This document shows positions 1 to 5,530 of a DNA stretch of 16,880 nt, in pieces (the stretch's first letter is position 1; the number at the start of each line of letters is the position of its first letter). Both the position numbers and the translations under genes were made by a program. The stretch comes from Actinomycetota bacterium (GTDB taxonomy: Bacteria; Actinomycetota; Thermoleophilia; Gaiellales; Gaiellaceae), in assembly GCA_013696185.1 (NCBI GenBank), contig JACCZA010000068.1:1-16880 (forward strand), in the 5' to 3' direction. The notes beneath the pieces are model-generated. The model was not told the DNA's origin, ran no database searches, and worked only from the letters and a program-made list of their open reading frames with translations.

Positions 1-1
1 C

Positions 2-76
2 CCCCGCAGCGCGATGGAGGTCACGCTGGTCCCGCACGTCGCGCCCCGCCGGGCGCGTCGCCGGCACGGCGCCTAA
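2..76 (+). CDS. 3' end of an unidentified upstream gene (partial)
   Basis: The first 24 codons of this frame run open from the window edge to a TAA at 74-76. Nearly every codon ends in G or C (one exception before the stop), which matches the third-position bias of the real genes here and is not seen in the other frames of the same stretch. The tail is basic, ending in several arginines, a histidine, glycine and alanine. Too little is visible to name a family. The call rests only on codon bias and an open frame, so it is tentative. Confidence 0.4.
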   Translation, partial: PRSAMEVTLVPHVAPRRARRRHGA

Positions 77-230
77 GACAGCAGTTTCATGAGGGCGGCG
101 CGGCCCGTCCTTGACTTCCTTCGTTCCGTTCCGTTGACTGTCTGACCCGCGGCGGGTTCGCGGCAACCTGAGGGGGTTGCAACTCGGTGGGCACGTGTCT
201 CGAGCTGGATCTGCGGCGAAACGGTGCGCG

Positions 231-1094
231 ATGAGCGCAGCGCGGGAGACGATCCCGGGGAGTGACCCCGCCGATCGCGTGGCCGGCGTGCCCCGCGCTG
301 CCCGCGCCGACGTCCCCGTCGTCAGCCTCGAGGGCGTCCACAAGAGCTTCGGCGACAACGAGGTGCTGAGAGGCGTCGACCTGAGCGTCGCAGCCGGCCA
401 GGCGCTCGTGATCATCGGTCGCAGCGGCAGCGGCAAGAGCACGCTGCTGCGCTGCATCAACCTGCTCGAGCCGATCGACGACGGCCGCATCCTGCTCGAG
501 GGCGACGAGATCACGCGCAGGGGCGCCGACGTCTCACGCGTGCGCCAGCGGATCGGGATGGTCTTCCAGCAGTTCAACCTCTTCCCTCATCTGACCGCGA
601 TGGACAACGTGACCCTCGCCGTGCGCAAGATTCGCAAGGTGCCGCGCGCCGAGGCGGAGACCCGCGCGCGGGTCTCGCTCGCGAGCGTCGGGCTCGAGGA
701 GAAGGCGGCGCACTACCCGCACCAGCTCTCGGGCGGCCAGCAGCAGCGCGTCGCGATCGCGCGCGCGCTGATGATGGAGCCGCACGTGATGCTCTTCGAC
801 GAGGTCACGTCCGCGCTCGATCCCGAGCTCGTCGGCGAGGTCTTGATCGTGATGCGCGACCTCGCGCGCTCGGGGATGACGATGCTCGTCGTCACCCACG
901 AGATGCAGTTCGCGCGCGAGGTGGGCGATCGGCTCGTCTTCATGGACGAGGGGAAGATCGTGGAGGAGGGCGCCCCGGTCGACGTGCTCGACCGGCCCCG
1001 CGACGAGCGGACGCGCACGTTCCTCCGCCGCACGCTTCAGCTGCCCGATTCGCTGGAGGAGCTGGAAATCAACGACGAAGGAGGGGTTGCATGA
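231..1094 (+). CDS. Polar amino-acid ABC importer, ATP-binding protein (GlnQ/HisP type)
   Basis: This is the cytoplasmic ATPase that drives a PAAT-family amino-acid importer made with the next three genes. Numbering from the ATG at 231, it has Walker A GRSGSGKST at about 63-71, a Q-loop MVFQQFNLFPH near 110, the ABC signature LSGGQQQRVAIARAL near 166, Walker B VMLFDE near 186 and the switch histidine in VVTHEM near 223. These are the hallmarks of the GlnQ subfamily. The start is uncertain. The frame is open back to a TTG at 177, but that codon touches its purine-rich run with no spacing, a GTG lies at 195, and the ATG at 231 lacks a clear ribosome site. The conserved domain begins near codon 30 of the ATG form, so the core is unaffected. 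The stop overlaps the binding-protein start by 4 bp (ATGA, 1091-1094). The exact amino acid carried cannot be read from sequence. Confidence 0.93.
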   Translation: MSAARETIPGSDPADRVAGVPRAARADVPVVSLEGVHKSFGDNEVLRGVDLSVAAGQALVIIGRSGSGKSTLLRCINLLEPIDDGRILLEGDEITRRGADVSRVRQRIGMVFQQFNLFPHLTAMDNVTLAVRKIRKVPRAEAETRARVSLASVGLEEKAAHYPHQLSGGQQQRVAIARALMMEPHVMLFDEVTSALDPELVGEVLIVMRDLARSGMTMLVVTHEMQFAREVGDRLVFMDEGKIVEEGAPVDVLDRPRDERTRTFLRRTLQLPDSLEELEINDEGGVA

Positions 1095-1999
1095 AGAGAA
1101 TCCTGCTCGCGACGGTCGGAGTCGGACTCGTCGCGGTGGTGACTGCCGCGTTCGGGCTCGCCCAGCCGAGCGCGACGACCGGCCCGACCCGGGCACGCGC
1201 GGCGCAAGCGCTGCCGCCGCTGCCCGCGGAGGTGAAGGAGCGGAAGCGGTGGAACATCGGGGTCAAGTGCGACTCGCCCCCGTTCGGCTACATCGACGTC
1301 CAGGGCAAGAACGCCGGCTTCGACGTCGAGCTCGCGAGGTGGTTCTCCCGCTTCGCCTTCGGCAAGTCGAACCGCGTCACGTTCACGTGCGTCACGACGC
1401 CGTCGCGCGAGCCCGCGCTCACGACGGGCCGCGTCGATCTCGTGATCGCGACCTTCACCTACACGACCGACCGCGACACCCGCATCGACTTCTCGCGCGC
1501 TTACTACAAGGCGACGGGACGCCTGCTCGTGCGCAACGACTCGCCGATCCGCTCGACGGCGGATCTCGCGGGACGGACGGTCGCCACGACGAGCGGCTCG
1601 ATCTACGACCGGTGGGTCAAGAACTGCTACAAGCAGTCCAAGCTGCTCGTCACCGACGGCTTCACGAACGCCCTGCTCGCGTTCCGCGACGGGCGCTCGG
1701 ACACGCTGATGTGGGACGACACGGTGCTCGTCGGCATCGCCGCCGCCGACCCGAACCTCAAGCTGACGGACGACCTCTTCCTGCCGCTTCCGTACGGGAT
1801 CGGCATCAAGCAGGGCAACGACGCGATGAAGCGCTGGATCGACTCCCGGCTCAACATCATGCGCAAGAAGGACGCGTTCGTCCCGATCCTGAAGCAGAAC
1901 GTGCCGGCGCGGTTCTTCGCGGCGTTCTCGAAGAACGTGCTCCGCCCGAAGCAGGTCTTCTACTACAGCAAGGGTGATCTGACCACCCAGTGCACCTAG
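1091..1999 (+). CDS. Amino-acid ABC transporter substrate-binding protein (SBP_bac_3 family)
   Basis: This is the extracytoplasmic receptor of the polar amino-acid importer; it captures the ligand and hands it to the two permeases. The start is fixed by a strong ribosome site, AAGGAGGGG at 1078-1086, four bases before the ATG. Residues 1-24 form a Sec signal (two basic residues, then a hydrophobic core), followed by a low-complexity Ala/Thr/Pro/Arg linker to about 45. The mature domain shows GVKCDSPPFGY (57-67), GFDVELAR (76-83) and the ligand-site region PSREPALTTGRVDLVIATFT (105-124), all typical of family 3 binding proteins. At 302 residues it is a usual length. There is no lipobox cysteine at the end of the signal. 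Four cysteines (60, 100, 179, 301) could make two disulfides. The ligand (glutamate, glutamine or another polar amino acid) is inferred only from family. Confidence 0.93.
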   Translation: MKRILLATVGVGLVAVVTAAFGLAQPSATTGPTRARAAQALPPLPAEVKERKRWNIGVKCDSPPFGYIDVQGKNAGFDVELARWFSRFAFGKSNRVTFTCVTTPSREPALTTGRVDLVIATFTYTTDRDTRIDFSRAYYKATGRLLVRNDSPIRSTADLAGRTVATTSGSIYDRWVKNCYKQSKLLVTDGFTNALLAFRDGRSDTLMWDDTVLVGIAAADPNLKLTDDLFLPLPYGIGIKQGNDAMKRWIDSRLNIMRKKDAFVPILKQNVPARFFAAFSKNVLRPKQVFYYSKGDLTTQCT

Positions 2000-2020
2000 G
2001 CCGAGAGGTCATCGACGCGA

Positions 2021-2052
2021 CGGGGAGCGGCCGGAACAGCGGCCGCTCCCCG
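2021..2052 (+). terminator. Strong GC-rich hairpin between binding protein and permease genes
   Basis: A perfect 12-bp inverted repeat (2021-2032 pairing with 2041-2052) encloses an 8-base loop, GGAACAGC. It starts 21 bases after the binding-protein stop and ends 21 bases before the first permease ATG. No T-run follows, so it is not a classical intrinsic terminator. Hairpins at this position in binding-protein operons commonly stabilise the upstream message or partly attenuate readthrough, giving more receptor than permease. That role is inferred from position. Confidence 0.7.
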
Positions 2053-2073
2053 CATTCCTAGAGGATCGCGCTC

Positions 2074-2748
2074 ATGCTCGCCGTCGCCTTCGACTGGTCG
2101 TTCCTCTCCGAGAACGCCGGCGGTCTCCTCGCCGGCCTGGGGCGGACGCTCTGGGTGTCCGCGATCGCGATCGCCGGCGCCTTCGCGATCGGCCTCGTTC
2201 TCGGCGCCGCGCGGGCGCACCGGATCCCGGTCGTCAGCCAGCTGGCCTCGACCTACGTCGAGATCATCCGCAACACCCCGATCCTCGTCCAGATCTTCTT
2301 CATCTTCTTCGGCCTGCCGCAGCTCGGGATCCGGCTCGATGCATTCACCGTCGCGTGGCTCGCGGTCATGGTCTGGGGCGGCGCGTTCAACGTCGAGAAC
2401 TTCCGCGCGGGCTTCGAGGCTGTGCCCTTCCGCTACCGCGAGGCCGGCTACGCGCTCGGCTTCGGCAAGTTCGCGACCTTCGTCAACGTGACGCTGCCGA
2501 TCGGCGGGCGCATCGCGCTGCCACCGTCGATCAACACCTACATCAGCGTGGTCAAGAACACCTCGCTGCTCTACGTGATCTCCTACCAGGAGCTGACGAC
2601 GACCGCGCTGAACATCAACGCGCTCACGCTCCAGACGGTCGAGACCTTCACGACTCTCGCGGCCGGCTACCTGCTGATCGTCTGGACGCTGTCGGCCCTG
2701 ATCCGGCTGCTCGAGTCGCACCTCGCTCTGCCGAAGGACGTTCGATGA
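2074..2748 (+). CDS. Polar amino-acid ABC transporter permease 1 (HisM/GlnP type)
   Basis: This is an integral membrane subunit of the polar amino-acid importer. The 224 residues carry several hydrophobic segments, with the family-typical stretch EIIRNTPILVQIFFIFFGLP at 63-82. The cytoplasmic EAA loop, which docks on the ATPase, lies at about 122-142 (REAGYALGFGKFATFVNVTLP). Length and motif order match the His/Glu/Gln permease family. A GAGGA ribosome site at 2061-2065, eight bases before the ATG, supports the start. The gene follows the hairpin and overlaps the second permease by 4 bp (ATGA, 2745-2748), so the two permeases are probably made in equal amounts as a heterodimer. Confidence 0.93.
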   Translation: MLAVAFDWSFLSENAGGLLAGLGRTLWVSAIAIAGAFAIGLVLGAARAHRIPVVSQLASTYVEIIRNTPILVQIFFIFFGLPQLGIRLDAFTVAWLAVMVWGGAFNVENFRAGFEAVPFRYREAGYALGFGKFATFVNVTLPIGGRIALPPSINTYISVVKNTSLLYVISYQELTTTALNINALTLQTVETFTTLAAGYLLIVWTLSALIRLLESHLALPKDVR

Positions 2749-3431
2749 CGCTCCCGGACTGGGTCGAGCCGATCGTCCACTACATGGCGACGGAGGGGCT
2801 GAAGGGGACGCTCCGGATCGCCGTCGTCGCGCTCGCCGGCAGCGCCGCGATCGGGATCGTGCTCGGCACCGCGCTGACGATCCGCTTCCGGCCGACGCGC
2901 ATGCTGATCCGGTTCTACATCGAGCTCTGGCGCGGTCTCCCGATCCTCGTCACCATCTTCATCATCTTCTTCGCGCTGCCGTCGGTGAGCGCTCAGCTCG
3001 AGTTCGATCCGTTCACGGCGGCCTCCATCGGGCTGATCCTCTGGGGCAGCGCGCAGGTCGCCGAGGCCACGCGCGGCGCCGTCGAGTCGATCCCGCGCGA
3101 GCAGCACGAAGCCGCAGCCGCGCTCGGCTTCGGCTGGGTCGGCCGGCACAGGTTCGTGGTTCTCCCCCAGGCGCTGCGCCGGTTGCTCCCACCGCTCGTG
3201 TCCCTGCTCGTCAACATCATCCAGAACACGACGATCGCCCAGGTGATCGGCGCCGCGGAGCTGCTCGAGACGGGCGAGCGGTCGGTCGAGCGTCTGACCG
3301 CGCCGCCGCCGATCGGTCCCGGCGAGGTGCACGCGTTCGAGATCTACGCCGGGGTGATGGCCGTCTTCTTCCTCATGTCCTTCCCGCTCACGCGCCTGGC
3401 TGCGTATCTCGAGCGGCGCCTTGTCGTCTAG
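2745..3431 (+). CDS. Polar amino-acid ABC transporter permease 2 (HisM/GlnP type)
   Basis: This is the second membrane subunit of the same importer, 228 residues from the ATG in the ATGA overlap. The open frame continues upstream into the first permease, but only the part from 2745 resembles the family. It has the conserved ELWRGLPILVTIFIIFFALP at 60-79 and an EAA loop at about 122-142 (EAAAALGFGWVGRHRFVVLPQ). NIIQNTTIAQVIGAAELL at 157-174 follows. A polar insert with several prolines near 180-195 is slightly longer than in permease 1. Four bases of overlap with the previous gene suggest translational coupling. It ends the first operon and converges on the MoxR gene. Confidence 0.92.
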   Translation: MTLPDWVEPIVHYMATEGLKGTLRIAVVALAGSAAIGIVLGTALTIRFRPTRMLIRFYIELWRGLPILVTIFIIFFALPSVSAQLEFDPFTAASIGLILWGSAQVAEATRGAVESIPREQHEAAAALGFGWVGRHRFVVLPQALRRLLPPLVSLLVNIIQNTTIAQVIGAAELLETGERSVERLTAPPPIGPGEVHAFEIYAGVMAVFFLMSFPLTRLAAYLERRLVV

Positions 3432-4443
3432 CGACGTCGCTCAGGCGTCGCCCGGCTCGGGCACCGAGTCGACGGCAGCACGCACGACGTCCTCGGGGCG
3501 TTCGCCCCTCCACGATCAGGCGATGGCGCAGGACGTGCGGTGCCATCCGCCGGACGTCGCCGGGCTCGACCGCCTGCCTGCCCCCGAGCCGGGCGTTGGC
3601 CTTCGCCGCGGCGAGCAGGTGGATCGCGGCCCGGGGGCTCGCCCCGAGCGACACGCCGGGCTGCTCGCGCGTGGCGCGGATGACCGCGACGAGGTAGCGC
3701 GCGACGGGCTCGGGGACGCTCGTCGAGTCGAGCTCGAGCTGCACCCGGTCGAGCTCGACCGGGCCGAGCAGCGGGCGGATGTCCTCGAGCATCTCCGGCA
3801 GGAGCCCCCGGTGAGGCAGGGACAGCATCTCGAGCTCCTGCTCCTCGTCGCCGTAGCGGATCACCGCCTTGAAGAGGAACCGGTCGAGCTGGGACTCGGG
3901 CAGCACGAAGACGCCGTGGTGCTCGTGCGGGTTCTGGGTGGCGATCACGACGAAGGGTGCCGGTAGCCAGCGGGTCGTGCCGTCGACGGTCACGTGCCGC
4001 TCCTGCATCGCCTCGAGGAGCGCCGCCTGCGTCCGCGGCTGTGTCCGGTTGATCTCGTCGGCGAGCAGGACGTTCGTGAAGAGCGGTCCCGGGTGGAAGA
4101 CGCGCTCGCCTGCGCGGACGAGCGTCGTGCCGACCACGTCGGTCGGCGCCGTGTCGGGCGTGAACTGGATCCGCTTGAACGACACGCCGAGCGCCCGTGC
4201 GATCGAGGCCGAGAGGAGCGTCTTCGCCACGCCGGGCGGGCCTTCAACGAGCGCGTGCCCACCCGAGACCGCCGCGATCAGGAGCAGCTCGACCGCCTCG
4301 TCGTTGCCGACGACGACCTTGCCGACCTCCCTCTGGAAGGCCTCGCGCAGGTCGCGCATCCGGGCCGCCGGTGCCGGCCGTGACTCCTCGAGCAACCGGG
4401 GCGGGATCGGGCTCCTCGTCGCCGGACGATCGCTCGCGTCCAC
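3388..4443 (-). CDS. MoxR-family AAA+ ATPase, C-terminus frameshifted
   Basis: MoxR ATPases are cytoplasmic AAA+ chaperone-like proteins, usually acting with VWA/DUF58 partners in maturation of enzymes or envelope complexes. From the GTG at 4443 it shows Walker A GPPGVAKT (68-75), Walker B VLLADEINR (125-133), sensor-1 region IATQNP (167-172), LPESQLDRFL (181-190) and the lid helices ending in VLRHRLIVEGRTP (304-316). After this the frame turns into an Arg/Cys-rich tail that overlaps the permease end by 44 bp. Skipping one base of the GGGG run at 3495-3498 restores a normal MoxR-like ending, EDVVRAAVDSVPEPGDA, with a TGA at 3441-3443. So either the assembly has one extra base or the gene is genuinely frameshifted; all catalytic motifs precede the change. 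An internal ATG at 4359 is an alternative start. No DUF58 gene follows. Confidence 0.85.
   Translation of the reverse strand: MDASDRPATRSPIPPRLLEESRPAPAARMRDLREAFQREVGKVVVGNDEAVELLLIAAVSGGHALVEGPPGVAKTLLSASIARALGVSFKRIQFTPDTAPTDVVGTTLVRAGERVFHPGPLFTNVLLADEINRTQPRTQAALLEAMQERHVTVDGTTRWLPAPFVVIATQNPHEHHGVFVLPESQLDRFLFKAVIRYGDEEQELEMLSLPHRGLLPEMLEDIRPLLGPVELDRVQLELDSTSVPEPVARYLVAVIRATREQPGVSLGASPRAAIHLLAAAKANARLGGRQAVEPGDVRRMAPHVLRHRLIVEGRTPRGRRACCRRLGARAGRRLSDVARRQGAARDTQPGA
3430..3441. repeat. 12-bp perfect palindrome between convergent gene ends
   Basis: AGCGACGTCGCT reads the same on both strands. It begins inside the stop codon of the second permease and ends at the first base of the presumed original MoxR stop (3441-3443). 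It could form a short tight hairpin on transcripts from either side, but no T-run follows in either direction, so a terminator role is only a guess. Confidence 0.3.
3495..3498 (-). other. Probable +1 frameshift site in the MoxR gene
   Basis: A run of four G on the plus strand (CCCC in the gene) lies at the point where the translation stops looking like MoxR. With three bases instead of four, the next 17 codons give a family-typical C-terminus and a stop at 3441-3443, ten bases clear of the convergent permease. With four, the frame runs on to 3388 inside that permease. Confidence 0.75.
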
Positions 4444-4449
4444 ACCCGC

Positions 4450-4455
4450 ATCTTA
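4450..4455 (-). promoter_or_regulatory. Candidate -10 element for leaderless MoxR transcript
   Basis: On the minus strand TAAGAT (fits TANNNT) ends six bases before the GTG at 4443. No ribosome-binding sequence lies in the gap. In high-GC actinobacteria this spacing is typical of messages whose first base is the start codon. It also favours the GTG over the internal ATG at 4359. No good -35 box was found. Confidence 0.4.
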
Positions 4456-4485
4456 GGACGAGGCCGGCGCCTGTGGGCATTCGTG

Positions 4486-4491
4486 TACAAC
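4486..4491 (+). promoter_or_regulatory. Candidate -10 element for aldo/keto reductase
   Basis: TACAAC, preceded by TG one base upstream of the extended -10 position, lies eight bases before the ATG at 4500. The leader CCCCGGACG contains no Shine-Dalgarno match, so a leaderless start is possible. The hexamer deviates from TANNNT at the last base and no -35 box is visible, so this is weak. Confidence 0.25.
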
Positions 4492-4499
4492 CCCGGACG

Positions 4500-5450
4500 A
4501 TGCGGCTCCGGCAACTCGGCTCGAGTGACCTCCGCGTCTCGGAGATCAGCCTCGGCTCCTGGCTCACGTACGGCGGCGGCGTCGAGCGCGAGCGGGCGGA
4601 GGCCTGCGTCAACCGCGCCTTCGAGGTCGGGATCAACTTCGTCGACACGGCGAACGTCTACGGGCGCGGCGCGGCGGAGGAGCTGCTCGGCGAGGTGCTG
4701 CGCGGCCGCGATCGCTCCTCGTACGTGCTCGCGACGAAGGCCTACTTCCCGATGTCCCGGAGCGACCGCGGCCTGTCCGCGGAGCAGGTGCACAAGCAGA
4801 TCGACGCGTCGCTCGCGCGCCTCGGCACCGACTACGTCGACCTCTACCAGTGTCATCGCTACGACGATCGCACCCCGCTCGAGGAGACGATGGGCGCGCT
4901 CACCGACGTCGTGCGCCAGGGCAAGGCGCGTTACCTCGGCTTCAGCGAGTGGACACCGCAGCAGATCCAGGCGGCGCTCGAGCTCCCTGACGTCGAGCAG
5001 TTCGTCTCGAGCCAGCCGCAGTACTCGCTGCTCGTGCGGACGCCCGAGCGCGAGGTGATGCCGCTCTGCGCCGCCAACGGGATCTCCCAGATCGTCTGGT
5101 CGCCGCTGGCTCAGGGAGTCCTGACCGGCAAGTACCAGCCGGGCGAGCCTCCGCCCGCCGGCTCCCGGGCCACCTCGCAGGAGATGGGCTCGTTCATGGA
5201 CCGCTTCCGCACCGACCCGGTGCTCGAGGGAGTGCGGCGGCTGCGACCGATCGCGGAGGGTCTCGGCATCACGCCGGCCCAGCTCGCCCTCGCATGGGTG
5301 CTGCGCGAGCCGAACGTCGCCTCGGCGATCGTGGGCGCGAGCCGCCCCGAGCAGGTCGACGCGAACGCCTCCGCGTCGGGAATCGAGCTGGACGCGAGCA
5401 CGCTGCAGGCGATCGACCAGGCGCTCGGCGACGCGATCGTGGCGGTTTGA
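4500..5450 (+). CDS. Aldo/keto reductase
   Basis: This is a soluble NADPH-dependent (family norm) oxidoreductase of the aldo/keto reductase superfamily, acting on an unknown carbonyl compound. The 316 residues begin MRLRQLGSSDLRVSEISLGSW, a standard first strand. The catalytic tetrad is intact: Asp49 and Tyr54 in FVDTANVYG, Lys80 in LATKAY and His119 in YQCHRYD. The cofactor end shows IVGASRPEQVDANA near the C-terminus. The long spacing and the DLYQCHRYD motif resemble the Kv-beta/YghZ branch rather than the short prostaglandin-synthase branch. The frame is open far upstream, but only the part from 4500 is conserved, and the upstream part overlaps the divergent MoxR gene. It stands alone between the two transport operons, 9 bases before the promoter of the next operon. 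No role in that operon is shown. Confidence 0.92.
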   Translation: MRLRQLGSSDLRVSEISLGSWLTYGGGVERERAEACVNRAFEVGINFVDTANVYGRGAAEELLGEVLRGRDRSSYVLATKAYFPMSRSDRGLSAEQVHKQIDASLARLGTDYVDLYQCHRYDDRTPLEETMGALTDVVRQGKARYLGFSEWTPQQIQAALELPDVEQFVSSQPQYSLLVRTPEREVMPLCAANGISQIVWSPLAQGVLTGKYQPGEPPPAGSRATSQEMGSFMDRFRTDPVLEGVRRLRPIAEGLGITPAQLALAWVLREPNVASAIVGASRPEQVDANASASGIELDASTLQAIDQALGDAIVAV

Positions 5451-5459
5451 CGACGCTGC

Positions 5460-5489
5460 TTGACACCCGCTTCGGCCGGGGCGTAGATT
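5460..5489 (+). promoter_or_regulatory. Sigma-70-like promoter of the Liv/CoA operon
   Basis: TTGACA at 5460-5465 is a perfect -35 box. TAGATT at 5484-5489 is a good -10 box, and the spacer is 18 bp. The predicted start near 5496 leaves a leader of about 35 bases. The element lies just after the aldo/keto reductase stop and just before the strong ribosome site of the binding-protein gene. An imperfect dyad GACC-N7-GGTC (5491-5505) covers the predicted start and could be an operator. Confidence 0.65.
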
Positions 5490-5518
5490 AGACCTGAATC
5501 GGGTCCCATGTTCTGCTC

Positions 5519-5526
5519 AGGAGGGG
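5519..5526 (+). promoter_or_regulatory. Ribosome binding site of the operon's first gene
   Basis: AGGAGGGG lies four bases before the ATG at 5531. It fixes that start against an out-of-frame ATG at 5508. It is among the strongest ribosome sites in the window, fitting a highly made binding protein. Confidence 0.7.
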
Positions 5527-5530
5527 AACC

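Noticed and set aside
111..139. Two TTGACT hexamers (111-116 and 134-139) and three tandem CGTTC-like units (122-136) before the first transporter gene
   Set aside because: No convincing -10 box sits at the right distance from either hexamer, so I do not call a promoter.
143..158. Short inverted repeat ACCCG-CGG-CGGGT before the first ATPase gene
   Set aside because: Five-base stem with a three-base loop is expected by chance in DNA this GC-rich, and no other terminator feature follows.
171..1090. Similar strings GGGGTTGCA before the ATPase gene (172-180) and at the binding-protein start (1082-1090)
   Set aside because: Explained by a purine-rich ribosome site plus chance; the first copy has no start at matching spacing.
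1996..3332. Minus-strand open frames opposite the two amino-acid permeases
   Set aside because: They are Asp/Arg/Glu-rich shadows of hydrophobic permease codons, with no recognisable motif.
3421..4456. Plus-strand open frames opposite MoxR
   Set aside because: MoxR has all AAA+ motifs on the minus strand; the plus frames have none.
4444..4499. Short GC palindromes (for example GGCGCC) between MoxR and the reductase as operator or terminator
   Set aside because: Six-base palindromes of this composition occur constantly here and no longer dyad is present.
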